64,000 nt of DNA, taken from positions 2,604,001-2,668,000 of the forward strand of contig NZ_CP114285.2 of assembly GCF_027111255.2 (NCBI RefSeq). Direction: 5' to 3'. The position numbers were made by a program, and so were the translations under genes. Positions 1-8,778 of the stretch are shown piece after piece. This DNA is from Flavobacterium flavigenum (GTDB lineage Bacteria; Bacteroidota; Bacteroidia; Flavobacteriales; Flavobacteriaceae). Position 1 is the stretch's first letter; the number at the start of each line of letters is the position of its first letter. The notes beneath the pieces were generated by a model. That model had not been told where the DNA came from, ran no database searches, and saw only the letters and a program-made list of their open reading frames with translations.

Positions 1-106
1 GAATGACTTTTATCACATTTAAAGAAATTCAGAAATGCAGCAGAAATTTAATTCGAAAAGAACAATTAATTTTTTAAAACTCTATTTCAAAAAAACAGAA
101 TATGTC

Positions 107-114
107 TATATTTG
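107..114 (+). promoter_or_regulatory. Promoter -7 box of pyrH
   Basis: TATATTTG matches the Bacteroidota -7 consensus TAnnTTTG. It lies 20 bases before the ATG at 135. An upstream in-frame ATG at 102 falls before this box, so it cannot lie on a transcript from this promoter. No convincing -33 element is visible. Confidence 0.7.
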
Positions 115-134
115 CACAAACAAAAGCAACACAC

Positions 135-842
135 ATGAAATATAAAAGAATTCTTCTGAAATTAAGCGGCGAAGCCTTAATGGGAGACTTACAATACGGA
201 ATTGACCCTAAAAGATTAGCTGAATATGCCGATGAAATTAAGCAGATTCACGACAAAGGAGTAGAAATTGCTATTGTTATTGGAGGAGGAAATATTTTTA
301 GAGGAGTTGCCGGAGCAAGTTCAGGTATGGACAGAGTACAAGGCGATTACATGGGAATGCTTGCTACTGTTATTAACGGAATGGCTTTGCAGGGTGCTCT
401 TGAAGACAAAGGAATGAAAACCCGCCTGCAGACTGCTTTGAAAATGGAGTCTATTGCAGAACCTTATATCAAAAGAAGAGCAGACCGTCATCTCGAAAAA
501 GGAAGAATCGTAATTTTTGGTGCCGGAACCGGAAACCCATATTTTACTACCGATACAGCAGCAGTTTTGAGAGGAATCGAAATCAATGCTGATGTTATTC
601 TAAAAGGAACACGTGTAGATGGGGTTTACGATTGTGATCCTGAAAAAAATGCTTCAGCTGTAAAATTTGACTTTATTTCTTTTGAAGATGTGATCAAAAA
701 AGGATTAAATGTAATGGATACTACAGCTTTCACATTAAGTCAGGAAAATAAATTACCGATTGTTGTTTTTGACATGAACAAAATTGGAAATCTTTTAAAA
801 ATCTGCGAAGGCGAAAATATCGGAACTGTAGTTAATATTTAA
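135..842 (+). CDS. pyrH: UMP kinase (uridylate kinase)
   Basis: Phosphorylates UMP to UDP with ATP in cytoplasmic pyrimidine biosynthesis. The 235-residue product is the normal length for the bacterial amino-acid-kinase-fold enzyme. It shows KLSGEALMG at residues 9-17, IGGGNIFRG at 49-57 and the [13 protein letters not shown] segment of the phosphate and UMP site. I chose ATG 135 rather than the in-frame ATG at 102 because the promoter box lies between them and because [13 protein letters not shown] is the usual family start. frr follows 162 bases downstream on the same strand, the common pyrH-frr order. Confidence 0.96.
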   Translation: MKYKRILLKLSGEALMGDLQYGIDPKRLAEYADEIKQIHDKGVEIAIVIGGGNIFRGVAGASSGMDRVQGDYMGMLATVINGMALQGALEDKGMKTRLQTALKMESIAEPYIKRRADRHLEKGRIVIFGAGTGNPYFTTDTAAVLRGIEINADVILKGTRVDGVYDCDPEKNASAVKFDFISFEDVIKKGLNVMDTTAFTLSQENKLPIVVFDMNKIGNLLKICEGENIGTVVNI

Positions 843-1004
843 ACTATTTTAGATTGTTAGAATTTAGATTATTATTTTTAATATTCATTCTACAATCTTT
901 ACATATTCAAAAAATAAAATTATATTAGTTAGCATAATTAGATCATTGCTTTTTTAGAAAAATCTAAAAATCCAAAAAGTCTGAAAATCTAAAAATCTAA
1001 AAAA

Positions 1005-1568
1005 ATGACTGAAGAAATAGATTTCATATTAGAAAGTACTGAGGAATCAATGAATGGCACGATTGCACATTTAGAAAAAGAATTTCTAAATATCCGTGCA
1101 GGTAAAGCTTCTCCGGCAATGCTTGGAGGTGTTTTTGTTGATTATTATGGTGCTGCAACACCGCTTTCCCAGGTATCTAAAATTAGTGTTCCTGATGCAA
1201 GAACCATTACCTTGCAGCCTTTCGAAAAAAACATGTTATCAGCAATTGAAAAAGCAATTTTGATTGCCAATATTGGTTTTAACCCAATGAACAATGGTGA
1301 TGTTATTATCATCAGTGTTCCGCCTCTTACGGAAGAACGCCGCAGGGATTTGGCAAAACAGGCAAAATCTGAGGCTGAAGATGCGAAAATTGGTATCCGT
1401 AATTCCCGTAAAGATGCTAATACTGATATTAAAAAATTAGAAAAAGAGGGAACTTCTGAAGACATCTGTAAGTCTGCTGAAGAAGAAGTTCAAAACTTAA
1501 CAAATACATACATCAAAAAAATAGATGAATTATTAGCTGTTAAAGAAGCTGAAATCATGAAAGTGTAA
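1005..1568 (+). CDS. frr: Ribosome recycling factor
   Basis: Splits post-termination ribosomes together with EF-G. The 187-residue product has the family's full length and its typical start (about 30 residues to LNIRAGKASPAML) and an Arg-rich helix RRRDLAKQAKSEAEDAKIGIR near residues 112-132. The ATG follows a run of AATCTAAAAA repeats instead of a Shine-Dalgarno site. Translation is predicted to rely on the A-rich leader, as is usual in this phylum. It is probably co-transcribed with pyrH, and a strong hairpin terminator follows. Confidence 0.96.
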   Translation: MTEEIDFILESTEESMNGTIAHLEKEFLNIRAGKASPAMLGGVFVDYYGAATPLSQVSKISVPDARTITLQPFEKNMLSAIEKAILIANIGFNPMNNGDVIIISVPPLTEERRRDLAKQAKSEAEDAKIGIRNSRKDANTDIKKLEKEGTSEDICKSAEEEVQNLTNTYIKKIDELLAVKEAEIMKV

Positions 1569-1589
1569 TGTATTTTACATAAATTTAAG

Positions 1590-1627
1590 AATCCGTTTGG
1601 TTAAAATTATACCAGACGGATTTTTTA
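1590..1627 (+). terminator. Rho-independent terminator after frr
   Basis: A 12-bp stem (AATCCGTTTGGT at 1590-1601 with ACCAGACGGATT at 1611-1622, one G-U pair) has a 9-base loop and is followed by a T tract. Confidence 0.85.
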
Positions 1628-1632
1628 TTTAT

Positions 1633-1640
1633 TACTTTTG
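1633..1640 (+). promoter_or_regulatory. Promoter -7 box of the DUF5686 gene
   Basis: TACTTTTG fits TAnnTTTG and lies 46 bases before the ATG at 1687, directly after the frr terminator. Confidence 0.65.
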
Positions 1641-1686
1641 CATACCAAAATAAATTTCCTTTGGTTTCAAAACCACAATACTCTGT

Positions 1687-4182
1687 ATGAAGCTATTCTG
1701 TTTGTTTACTTTGTTTTTTACACTTACCCTACAGGCACAATTTCAAATAAACGGAATTGTAAAAGACTCCGGCAACAAACCGCTTCCGTTTGCTACTATT
1801 ACCACTTCAGAAAACAATAATACAATTACAGACGTTGATGGGAAATTTATACTTTCAACGAATGTAAAAATTTCTTCTTTTACAGTTTCTTATATTGGGT
1901 TTCAAACGAAAGTCATTCCTGTCCAGGACAATAAAAAATTTTACCCGGTTTCTCTAAAACAAAAAACAGACGACCTCAAAGAAGTGATTGTTTCTAATGA
2001 AAACCCGGCATTGGCTATTGTAAGAAAGGTAATTGCAAACAAAAACATCAATAATCCACAGAAAAAACTCAACAGTTTTGAATACAAAACATACAATAAG
2101 CTCATTGTTACGGCTAATCCCGATTCTATAAATGGGAGGATTGACTCATCTGCTTCTTATAAAGATTTAAAGAAAAACAGAATAAATATTGACTCTTCTG
2201 ATTATAAATTTAAAGAAGTTATCTCCAAACAGCATTTGTTTCAAACTGAAAAAATTTCGCAGTATCAATTTGCAAACAAAAAACTAAAAGAAACTATTCT
2301 GGGTACTAAAATGGCAGGTTTTAAACAGCCGGTGTACGAAATTATTGCTTTCAATTTACAGTCTATTTCCATTTATGATTCGAAATACGAGCTTTTTGAA
2401 ACCAAATACAATAACCCTGTTTCTGACGATGCGCTAAAAGATTACAATTACAAATTACTGGACACAGTAGCCATTAAAGGTCGTACTACTTTTATGATTT
2501 ATTTTAAGAATAAGCAAAAAAGAAAGTCTGCCGGCTTAGAAGGTGTTTTATACATTGATCAGGAAAATTTTGCCATTGCAAAAGCTGTTATGCGTATAAA
2601 AGGAGTACTAGATATTAGCGGAATACACGAATTTGAATATGTTCCGCAGGAAAAAATCTGGTTTCCTTCAAACACTACTTTCAAAATTGTAAAAGGAAAG
2701 AATGATGATGACATTAATATCTTAGGCGGAACTATTCAGTTTGACGGAGATTCAGAAGATGCTTTTACGACCCGTAAAAAAAGTGCTTCCGATTTTACTT
2801 ATGTACTCTCAGAAAGCAACAATTCCGACATTCATTATAACACTGTTACTCCAATAAAAGATCCTTCTTATTATATCGAAATTAAAGATGATGCCAGTAC
2901 AAAGCCAGAAGATTTCTGGAATGAATACAGAAAAGAAAGCCTTGATCTTAAAAGTCAAAGAACGTATCAGTTATTAGATAGTATTTCGATCAATAAAAGA
3001 ATTGAGAAGCGTTTGTGGCTTGGCCGTAAAATCATAAACGGTTATATTCCGATTGGACCGGTCGACCTGGATTTGAAAAAAGTAATCAGTTATAATAATT
3101 ATGAAGGTTTTCGATTAGGACTGGGCGGAATTACCAATGATCGTTTCTCTAAACGCTTCAGGATTGAAGGTTATGGCGCTTATGGAACGAAAGACGGCAA
3201 CTTCAAATACAATCTGGGTTCAGGTCTTTTAATGGATAAAAATACCAATACCTGGCTAAACGGATCCTATACGGATGATGTCAGGGAGATTGCGAGTACT
3301 GTTTTTGCTGTTGATAAACGCGTTTTTAAAATTTATGATCCCCGTCCGATCAACATTAGTACTTTTTACCATTACATCAGCTGGAAAACCAATCTGCAGA
3401 CGAAAATTATTCCGAAAACAGAAGCTGTCTTTGAATTAGCAAGAACCTATGTTGAACCTAAATTTGACTATCTTTTTAATCATAACGGGCAATTGTATTC
3501 CCACTATGTCATGACAACTGCAATGGCTTCTATTGTCTGGGCACCATTTAGTAATTTTATGCAGACACCAACAGGCAGATCCGAAACCGAAAAACGTTTT
3601 CCAAGATTTACTTTTCAGTTTACGCAGTCCCTTCCAGATGTTCTGGATAACGACTTCAGTTTTGCTAAAATAGATTTTAAAACAGAATACGAAAAAAAAT
3701 ATTTAGATGGACAAAAAACCAGTCTTTTATTCCAGGGAGGTTACGCTCTTGGTGATGTGCCTATTACCCATTTATACAATACAATGCCTAACAACCTCAA
3801 CAAAGAAACCGTCATTCAGCGTATTACTTTTTCAGGAAGAAATAGTTTTGAAACAATGTATTTTAATGAATTTTTCTCTAGCGAATATCTGTTTTTCCAG
3901 ATAAAACATGGCTTTAACAGAGTAAAAATTTTGAAAAAAGTTCGTCCATCCTTAGTTTTGGTTACGAGAATGGCCTGGGGAAATATGGAAAAACCGGAAC
4001 AGCATATTGGTCCGGCTTATAAAACTTTGGACAAAGGTTTCTTTGAATCCGGTCTTGAATTAAATAAAATCTACAAAGGTTTTGGTTTAAGCGGATTTTA
4101 CCGTTATGGTCCAAATCAATTACCAAAACTCGAAGACAATATAGCGGTTAAGATTTCTTATGTATTAGATTTAGGATTATAA
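1687..4182 (+). CDS. DUF5686 outer-membrane protein with carboxypeptidase-like regulatory domain
   Basis: Likely outer-membrane protein of 831 residues with unknown substrate. Residues 1-18 form a signal peptide ending LTLQAQ. Residues ~20-100 match the CarboxypepD_reg-like beta-sandwich (the pattern INGIVKDSGNKPLPFATI, then a DVDGKF turn and SYIGFQTK). The remainder resembles the DUF5686 family, which ends in a predicted beta-barrel with many alternating aromatic strands and a C-terminal hydrophobic residue. This is a family-level call from memory of its architecture, and no ligand can be inferred. It has its own promoter and is monocistronic, ending in a convergent region shared with the antiporter gene. 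Confidence 0.8.
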   Translation: MKLFCLFTLFFTLTLQAQFQINGIVKDSGNKPLPFATITTSENNNTITDVDGKFILSTNVKISSFTVSYIGFQTKVIPVQDNKKFYPVSLKQKTDDLKEVIVSNENPALAIVRKVIANKNINNPQKKLNSFEYKTYNKLIVTANPDSINGRIDSSASYKDLKKNRINIDSSDYKFKEVISKQHLFQTEKISQYQFANKKLKETILGTKMAGFKQPVYEIIAFNLQSISIYDSKYELFETKYNNPVSDDALKDYNYKLLDTVAIKGRTTFMIYFKNKQKRKSAGLEGVLYIDQENFAIAKAVMRIKGVLDISGIHEFEYVPQEKIWFPSNTTFKIVKGKNDDDINILGGTIQFDGDSEDAFTTRKKSASDFTYVLSESNNSDIHYNTVTPIKDPSYYIEIKDDASTKPEDFWNEYRKESLDLKSQRTYQLLDSISINKRIEKRLWLGRKIINGYIPIGPVDLDLKKVISYNNYEGFRLGLGGITNDRFSKRFRIEGYGAYGTKDGNFKYNLGSGLLMDKNTNTWLNGSYTDDVREIASTVFAVDKRVFKIYDPRPINISTFYHYISWKTNLQTKIIPKTEAVFELARTYVEPKFDYLFNHNGQLYSHYVMTTAMASIVWAPFSNFMQTPTGRSETEKRFPRFTFQFTQSLPDVLDNDFSFAKIDFKTEYEKKYLDGQKTSLLFQGGYALGDVPITHLYNTMPNNLNKETVIQRITFSGRNSFETMYFNEFFSSEYLFFQIKHGFNRVKILKKVRPSLVLVTRMAWGNMEKPEQHIGPAYKTLDKGFFESGLELNKIYKGFGLSGFYRYGPNQLPKLEDNIAVKISYVLDLGL

Positions 4183-4191
4183 AGAAGCTTT

Positions 4192-4257
4192 TCCTGCTGT
4201 ACACTATATCTTTTATGCCGAACCCCGGCACAAAAGGATGCCGTTCCCATCAGGGCT
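4192..4257 (-). repeat. Dispersed hairpin repeat, copy 1 of 4
   Basis: On the minus strand this reads AGCCCTGAT, a GGCATCC box, a hairpin (TTTTGTGCCG pairing with CGGCATAAAA), GATATAG and a terminal AGCAGGA. The same flanks recur at 11360, 26195 and 28646 with different stem sequences. It lies between two convergent gene ends. Confidence 0.85.
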
Positions 4258-4312
4258 AGAACCATTGGCTTTAAAAGAAATTTCATTAGTAATTAATAAA
4301 CGATAGTAAAAA

Positions 4313-4356
4313 TAAATCCCAAATTCCAGTTTATCACATCTGAATTTGGGATTTTA
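4313..4356. terminator. Bidirectional terminator between convergent genes
   Basis: AAATCCCAAATTC and GAATTTGGGATTT pair around a short loop. T-rich sequence follows on both strands. It serves the DUF5686 gene and the antiporter gene. Confidence 0.65.
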
Positions 4357-4374
4357 ATATTAGGCTTTTAACGC

Positions 4375-6645
4375 TTATGGTTTCAAAATCAAAACCGATG
4401 GTGTATTATTCAGCCAGATACTTTGAGATTCGATTAACTTTTTCCAACTATCCAAACTTATGATCATTAAATTTTGAGTTTCCAGAAACTCTTTTTTAAT
4501 CGTTCTGTCATGCATAATCATAATGTGGTTTGGCGCAATCTGTTCAATCGAGCGAATACTTTCCTGCATATCCCTTCCACTCTTTACTTCACCACTAGCA
4601 TCCAGAACCGTAATTTGTGAACCATTATTATTGATTAGTTTCTTGGCATAATCAATCAAAAAAGAATCTTCTTCACTGAAAATCGGCATAAAAATCCGGT
4701 CTACTTCTTCTAAATCCTTATCAATAAAAATCCCTACCGGCATTTTGGTTTTAGAAATAATATGACGTGTTCTTTCATCAAAAGGAGAGTTTTCGAACAA
4801 ACCTTCTTTTCCGGTAAACTTGTCAATTAATCGATCAGGGTTTACAATCCTTGATGTAAATCCAAGGATTTTTCCAAGCAAGGTCCCTTCAAAAATAGAT
4901 TGTCCTAAACCTATCAGCAACAAATCATATTCTCCCTGATTTGCAGTATCTATAATATCTGTATCAATATCATTTGTTACTTTAAAAACACTTACCATAT
5001 TCTGGTTCAAACGCTCTGATTCTTCAATAACCGGAAACAGCATTTTTCGTTCGTGGTCTTTTACATCAAAAGAGTGAATTTCAGTACTCAGCGACAAATG
5101 CATTGCCGTAACAATTGAATTATCAGTCTGTTTTTTCACTAAACTATTGGCAATCTGTAAAAGTTTTTTGCCTCTTTCAGGAGTCGCAAACGAGAACAGG
5201 ATTTTGTATTTGCTTTTATTACCAATTTCCTGTGGAATGATTGTGGGCTTATCCTTAAAAATATAACCAATAAAATCCAGTGCCGGACCTGTCATAAAAG
5301 TAGTTACCAGAGCCATAATGACCATCATCGTAAAAATCTCAGTCGACAAAACTCCAAGGTCATAACCAATATTTAAAACAACCAGCTCCATTAATCCGCG
5401 TGTGTTCATTAAAGCACCGATAGCTAAGCTGTCTTTCCAGTTTTGCCCCACAAATTTTGCAGCGAGTGCACTTCCAAAAAATTTCCCGGCTACAGCAACA
5501 GCAATAATAACTGCGGTAACTTTCCATAAATACGGATCGTTAAGCAAACCAATCTGCGTACGTAAACCTGTAAACACAAAGAACAAAGGCAGCAAAAGGA
5601 TAATAGATACATCTTCAACTTTTTCGATAAAAATATTCCTAAATTTATTATTCTCCGGCATAATAGCCCCTGCTAAAAATGCTCCAAACAAGGCATGGAT
5701 TCCAATTAATTCTGATGCATAGGAAGAAATCAGGAGTGTAATAAAAAAAATAGCAACCACAGGTTTGTTGAGACTTTCACGGGTCGAATTTAAATCACCC
5801 ACACGTTTCAGGAACGGACGAACTATTTTCAACATGATAATTACATATAAAATGGCTAATCCAATGACATATAATGCACTTGTAAACGATCCTGCTTTTA
5901 CAATCGCAATTACAACTGCAAGTATACACCATGCCGTAATATCATCTGCTGCGGCACAAGTTATGGCAATGGTTCCGAGTTTTGTTTTCTGCATCCCGCG
6001 TTCCTGAACGATTCTGGCCAAAACCGGAAAAGCGGTAATACTCATGGCGATTCCCATGAATAATCCGAAAGAAGAAAACGCAACTCCTTGCGGTGCAAAA
6101 GTTCCATAAATAAAATAAGCCAGCGTTAATCCTAAAGCGAACGGAATCACAATACTGGCATGGCTGATTACTACAGATTCATGCGCTTTATTTTTAAGAA
6201 CTTTTAAATCCAGTTCCATTCCGATCACGAACATAAAAAGTATCAACCCAATCTGACTTAGAAATTGCAGATTCCCTAAAGATGCTGCGGGAAACAAAGT
6301 AGCTGAGAATTCCGGAAAATACATCCCGACCAATGAGGGACCCAAAACAATTCCCGCAATCATTTCTCCGATAACTGATGGTTGCCCGATCTTCCTGAAA
6401 ATCCAGCCAAACAAACGTGCTGCTAAAATAATAGTAACAATTTGAGCCAGCAAAATGGCCAAAGGATGCTGCAGGTTTTCAATCATCGAATGTAAAAAGT
6501 CATTCCAGTGATTGCTTTCAATTTTTTTCTGAATAATTCCGCGTCCTGCTTCAAGTGAGGCTCCTTTTGAAATCATCCAGTATATCAGACCGGTAAAACC
6601 ACCAATAACTGTAACATAGAATAAAGAATTTTTAATATTATTCAT
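4375..6645 (-). CDS. CPA2-family cation:proton antiporter with cytoplasmic C-terminal domain
   Basis: Inner-membrane exchanger of 756 residues. About a dozen hydrophobic helices span residues ~5-460 and contain the Na_H_Exchanger pattern (GEMIAGIVLGPSLVG, then ITCAAADDITAW with paired Asp residues typical of the ion site, and GALMNTRGLMELVVLN). Residues ~480-756 are soluble and resemble tandem universal-stress-like domains that end family members in this phylum. The ion (Na+ or K+) cannot be told from sequence. It is monocistronic, and no clear promoter box was found, only GATATTTG with one mismatch. Confidence 0.85.
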   Translation of the reverse strand: MNNIKNSLFYVTVIGGFTGLIYWMISKGASLEAGRGIIQKKIESNHWNDFLHSMIENLQHPLAILLAQIVTIILAARLFGWIFRKIGQPSVIGEMIAGIVLGPSLVGMYFPEFSATLFPAASLGNLQFLSQIGLILFMFVIGMELDLKVLKNKAHESVVISHASIVIPFALGLTLAYFIYGTFAPQGVAFSSFGLFMGIAMSITAFPVLARIVQERGMQKTKLGTIAITCAAADDITAWCILAVVIAIVKAGSFTSALYVIGLAILYVIIMLKIVRPFLKRVGDLNSTRESLNKPVVAIFFITLLISSYASELIGIHALFGAFLAGAIMPENNKFRNIFIEKVEDVSIILLLPLFFVFTGLRTQIGLLNDPYLWKVTAVIIAVAVAGKFFGSALAAKFVGQNWKDSLAIGALMNTRGLMELVVLNIGYDLGVLSTEIFTMMVIMALVTTFMTGPALDFIGYIFKDKPTIIPQEIGNKSKYKILFSFATPERGKKLLQIANSLVKKQTDNSIVTAMHLSLSTEIHSFDVKDHERKMLFPVIEESERLNQNMVSVFKVTNDIDTDIIDTANQGEYDLLLIGLGQSIFEGTLLGKILGFTSRIVNPDRLIDKFTGKEGLFENSPFDERTRHIISKTKMPVGIFIDKDLEEVDRIFMPIFSEEDSFLIDYAKKLINNNGSQITVLDASGEVKSGRDMQESIRSIEQIAPNHIMIMHDRTIKKEFLETQNLMIISLDSWKKLIESQSIWLNNTPSVLILKP

Positions 6646-6756
6646 AACCCGTATTTTAAATTATGAGGCAAATATCAGCACTGAAAAGCTAGTGTAAAAG
6701 CAAATTCAGCCCTAATTTTTAATCTATGTAACAAGTCTGAAAAACTTTGTAATAAG

Positions 6757-7476
6757 TTAGATTTTGACCTTTTTTAAAAAATCAGAACGATAGGTTTCAC
6801 TTAATAAAAGTGTAGTATTTTTATTGTTTTCTTCTAAATGATGCAGCACAATTTCGTTATGATTAAAGAATTTGATTGCTTTTACCGCAACAACTTCTTT
6901 TTTATTCACACGACAGAAATCCGCCTCCGGCAATTCATTTAAAAGCGTATCAAATTTAACGTTTTTCAGATTCAGAAAACTCCCATCCGTGAGCAATACA
7001 GTTTTGTCACGGCTATCGCTTAAAGCTGTTTTGATATATTGAATCTGACTAAAATACAATAACGTTTTTCCTTTGTCTGTATTTAACTGAATGAATTTTT
7101 TGGCTGTTTCAGGTTTATTGAATCGTTCAAAAGCTTTAGAAATTGCTTTTTGCAGACGTTCTAGTTTCACCGGCTTTGTGATATAATCAACTGCGTCGAT
7201 ATTGAAAGCATCGGCGGCATAATCTTTATAAGCTGTACAAAAAATCACGAGTTTATCCTGAATCATTTCAGCAAGATGCAAGCCGTCAATTCCGGGCATT
7301 TCGATATCTGAGATTAATAAATCAAATTCGAGATCCGGGATTTCGGTCAATAGTTTTTCAGGATTATTAAACGTTTTTACGATTTCTACTTCGGGAATTT
7401 GTTCGCAAAGCATTTTCAGGTACGTTAATCCGGGTAACTCATCGTCCAGAAGCAAGCATTTCAGTTTTGTATTCAA
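6757..7476 (-). CDS. LytTR-family response regulator
   Basis: Cytoplasmic two-component regulator of 239 residues. The receiver domain (1-~120) has the acidic pair D11-D12, the phospho-acceptor D57 in SDIEMPG and a TKP lysine near residue 102. The LytTR DNA-binding domain fills ~135-239 (FIQLNTDKGKTLLYFSQIQYI, later FCRVNKKEVVAVKAI). Its start overlaps the upstream kinase gene by 38 bases, so the two are translationally coupled partners. Target genes are unknown. Confidence 0.92.
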   Translation of the reverse strand: MNTKLKCLLLDDELPGLTYLKMLCEQIPEVEIVKTFNNPEKLLTEIPDLEFDLLISDIEMPGIDGLHLAEMIQDKLVIFCTAYKDYAADAFNIDAVDYITKPVKLERLQKAISKAFERFNKPETAKKFIQLNTDKGKTLLYFSQIQYIKTALSDSRDKTVLLTDGSFLNLKNVKFDTLLNELPEADFCRVNKKEVVAVKAIKFFNHNEIVLHHLEENNKNTTLLLSETYRSDFLKKVKI

Positions 7477-8200
7477 GTAAGTCTATTTTTAGATGGGCTA
7501 TATAAATATCGTTTTCTGTAAACCTTTCAAGTTTAAAATTGTTTTTGTAGATAATTCTCAAACGGTGTTCCAAAGTTGTATTTCCTAAACCGCTTCGTTC
7601 CTTTTTCAACACTTTTTTATCTGAAATTTTATTCGAAACTGTCATAAAGAAAGCATTGTCTTTAAACTCAAACACAACCGAAATAAAGGCATCAGCGCTT
7701 TGCAGATCGGCATGTTTAAAGGCATTTTCAATCAAATCAATCGAAATTAACGGTGCCAGTAAAGGCTGTTCGTATAATTTATCTTCTTTATTGATGTTGG
7801 TTTTTATCTTCAGTTCAAAAAGCGGACTGATTTTTATTTTATTGATTTCAATCAGGTTTAATGCAAAATCAATTTCTTCCCTGGCAGTAACAAACTTCTT
7901 TTTGCTTTCGTATAAAATATAATCCAACACATTGGCGAGTTTATCCAAAGCAAAATAAGTCTGATACGCATGAGACTGAATCGAATTCAGAATGTTCTTA
8001 AACAAATGCGGATTAAGTTTCGACTCTAATGTTTCTAATTGTAAGTCGTTTACTTTTCTTTCGAGCGCATAAAAACTTTCTTCGGCATTTTCTTTTGCTT
8101 TTTTAGACTGCATTAATTGATACACCATAAAACCAATGATGACAATTAGCAATAAAACAATTGCTAACAGAATAAAAGTGATAGTATTATTTTCCTGCAT
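7439..8200 (-). CDS. LytS/YehU-type sensor histidine kinase
   Basis: Membrane kinase of 253 residues. There is one N-terminal transmembrane helix (~8-28), then a short coiled coil (~32-60). The His_kinase domain has the phospho-accepting H65 in LNPHLFKNILNSI, and the ATPase domain has N-box IENAFKHA and a G box (SGLGNTTLEHRL). It has no extracellular sensor domain, so the signal may be membrane-derived or come from a partner. The 3' end overlaps the LytTR regulator gene by 38 bases. Confidence 0.92.
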   Translation of the reverse strand: MQENNTITFILLAIVLLLIVIIGFMVYQLMQSKKAKENAEESFYALERKVNDLQLETLESKLNPHLFKNILNSIQSHAYQTYFALDKLANVLDYILYESKKKFVTAREEIDFALNLIEINKIKISPLFELKIKTNINKEDKLYEQPLLAPLISIDLIENAFKHADLQSADAFISVVFEFKDNAFFMTVSNKISDKKVLKKERSGLGNTTLEHRLRIIYKNNFKLERFTENDIYIAHLKIDLLEYKTEMLASGR

Positions 8201-8269
8201 AAAGTTTTATTTTTTGCCACAGATTCACACATTAAAAATAATTAATCCTAATAATCTTTGGCTCATTTT

Positions 8270-8599
8270 TTAATGACTGGAAACAAACTTCAGCCCAATG
8301 ATTGAAGCAATTAAAGTAGAAAGAAAAAATATTCTCCAGAAAGTGGCCGGTTCTTTAAAAATCAAAATTCCGACTAAAACAGTTCCAACAGCACCAATAC
8401 CTGTCCATACGGCATAAGCTGTACCAATTGGCAAAACCTGCGTGGCTTTATAAAGCAGAGTCATACTAATCGAAAGACAGATAAAAAAACCAATCATCCA
8501 ATAGGTAGATGTCACTCCGGTTGTTTCTTTGGCTTTGCCTAAACAAGATGCAAAACCTACTTCAAAAAGGCCTGCTATAATTAGTAAAATCCAATTCAT
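8270..8599 (-). CDS. Small multidrug resistance (SMR) family exporter, Gdx/SugE-like
   Basis: Four-helix inner-membrane exporter of 109 residues that works as a dimer. The start MNWILLIIAGLFEVGFAS has the conserved membrane Glu and the GLxEV pattern of the guanidinium-exporter (Gdx/SugE) branch. IGTAYAVWTGIGAVGT is the classic SMR signature. A longer in-frame start 51 bases upstream is rejected because it begins before the promoter-like box at 8625-8632, and because the family starts at MNW. Guanidinium is the likely substrate by subfamily, but this is inference. Confidence 0.88.
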   Translation of the reverse strand: MNWILLIIAGLFEVGFASCLGKAKETTGVTSTYWMIGFFICLSISMTLLYKATQVLPIGTAYAVWTGIGAVGTVLVGILIFKEPATFWRIFFLSTLIASIIGLKFVSSH

Positions 8600-8624
8600 T
8601 TTTTCCTTCTTTAAAATTATACTA

Positions 8625-8632
8625 CAAAGATG
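8625..8632 (-). promoter_or_regulatory. Probable -7 box of the SMR gene
   Basis: On the minus strand CATCTTTG matches TAnnTTTG at all but one base, 25 bases before the ATG at 8599. A purine-rich AAAGAAGGAAAAA lies just before the start. Confidence 0.45.
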
Positions 8633-8751
8633 AGAAAAGCCTGCATACAATTCACATCAAAATAATAATTATCTAAGTGTGAGGTTTGTTAATTAATGTT
8701 AACAAATCGCAAAAACAATGTGCTTACCAAATGATTTTTAACACTTTTCAC

Positions 8752-8759
8752 TACATTTG
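8752..8759 (+). promoter_or_regulatory. Promoter -7 box of the MMPL gene
   Basis: TACATTTG fits TAnnTTTG exactly and lies 19 bases before ATG 8779. It excludes the in-frame ATG at 8686. Confidence 0.7.
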
Positions 8760-8778
8760 CATCCATTTTACAAATTTT

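Noticed and set aside
102..134. In-frame ATG 33 bases upstream of pyrH as the true start
   Set aside because: It lies before the -7 box at 107-114, and the family start is at 135.
955..1004. AATCTAAAA tracts as a CRISPR array
   Set aside because: Units are short, imperfect and contiguous, with no spacers. No cas genes are in the window.
1638..1820. Small ORF overlapping the DUF5686 gene start
   Set aside because: Out of frame with the signal peptide of the real gene and starts within the promoter region.
8600..8625. Guanidine riboswitch before the SMR exporter gene
   Set aside because: Only about 25 bases separate the promoter-like box from the start, too short for any known class.
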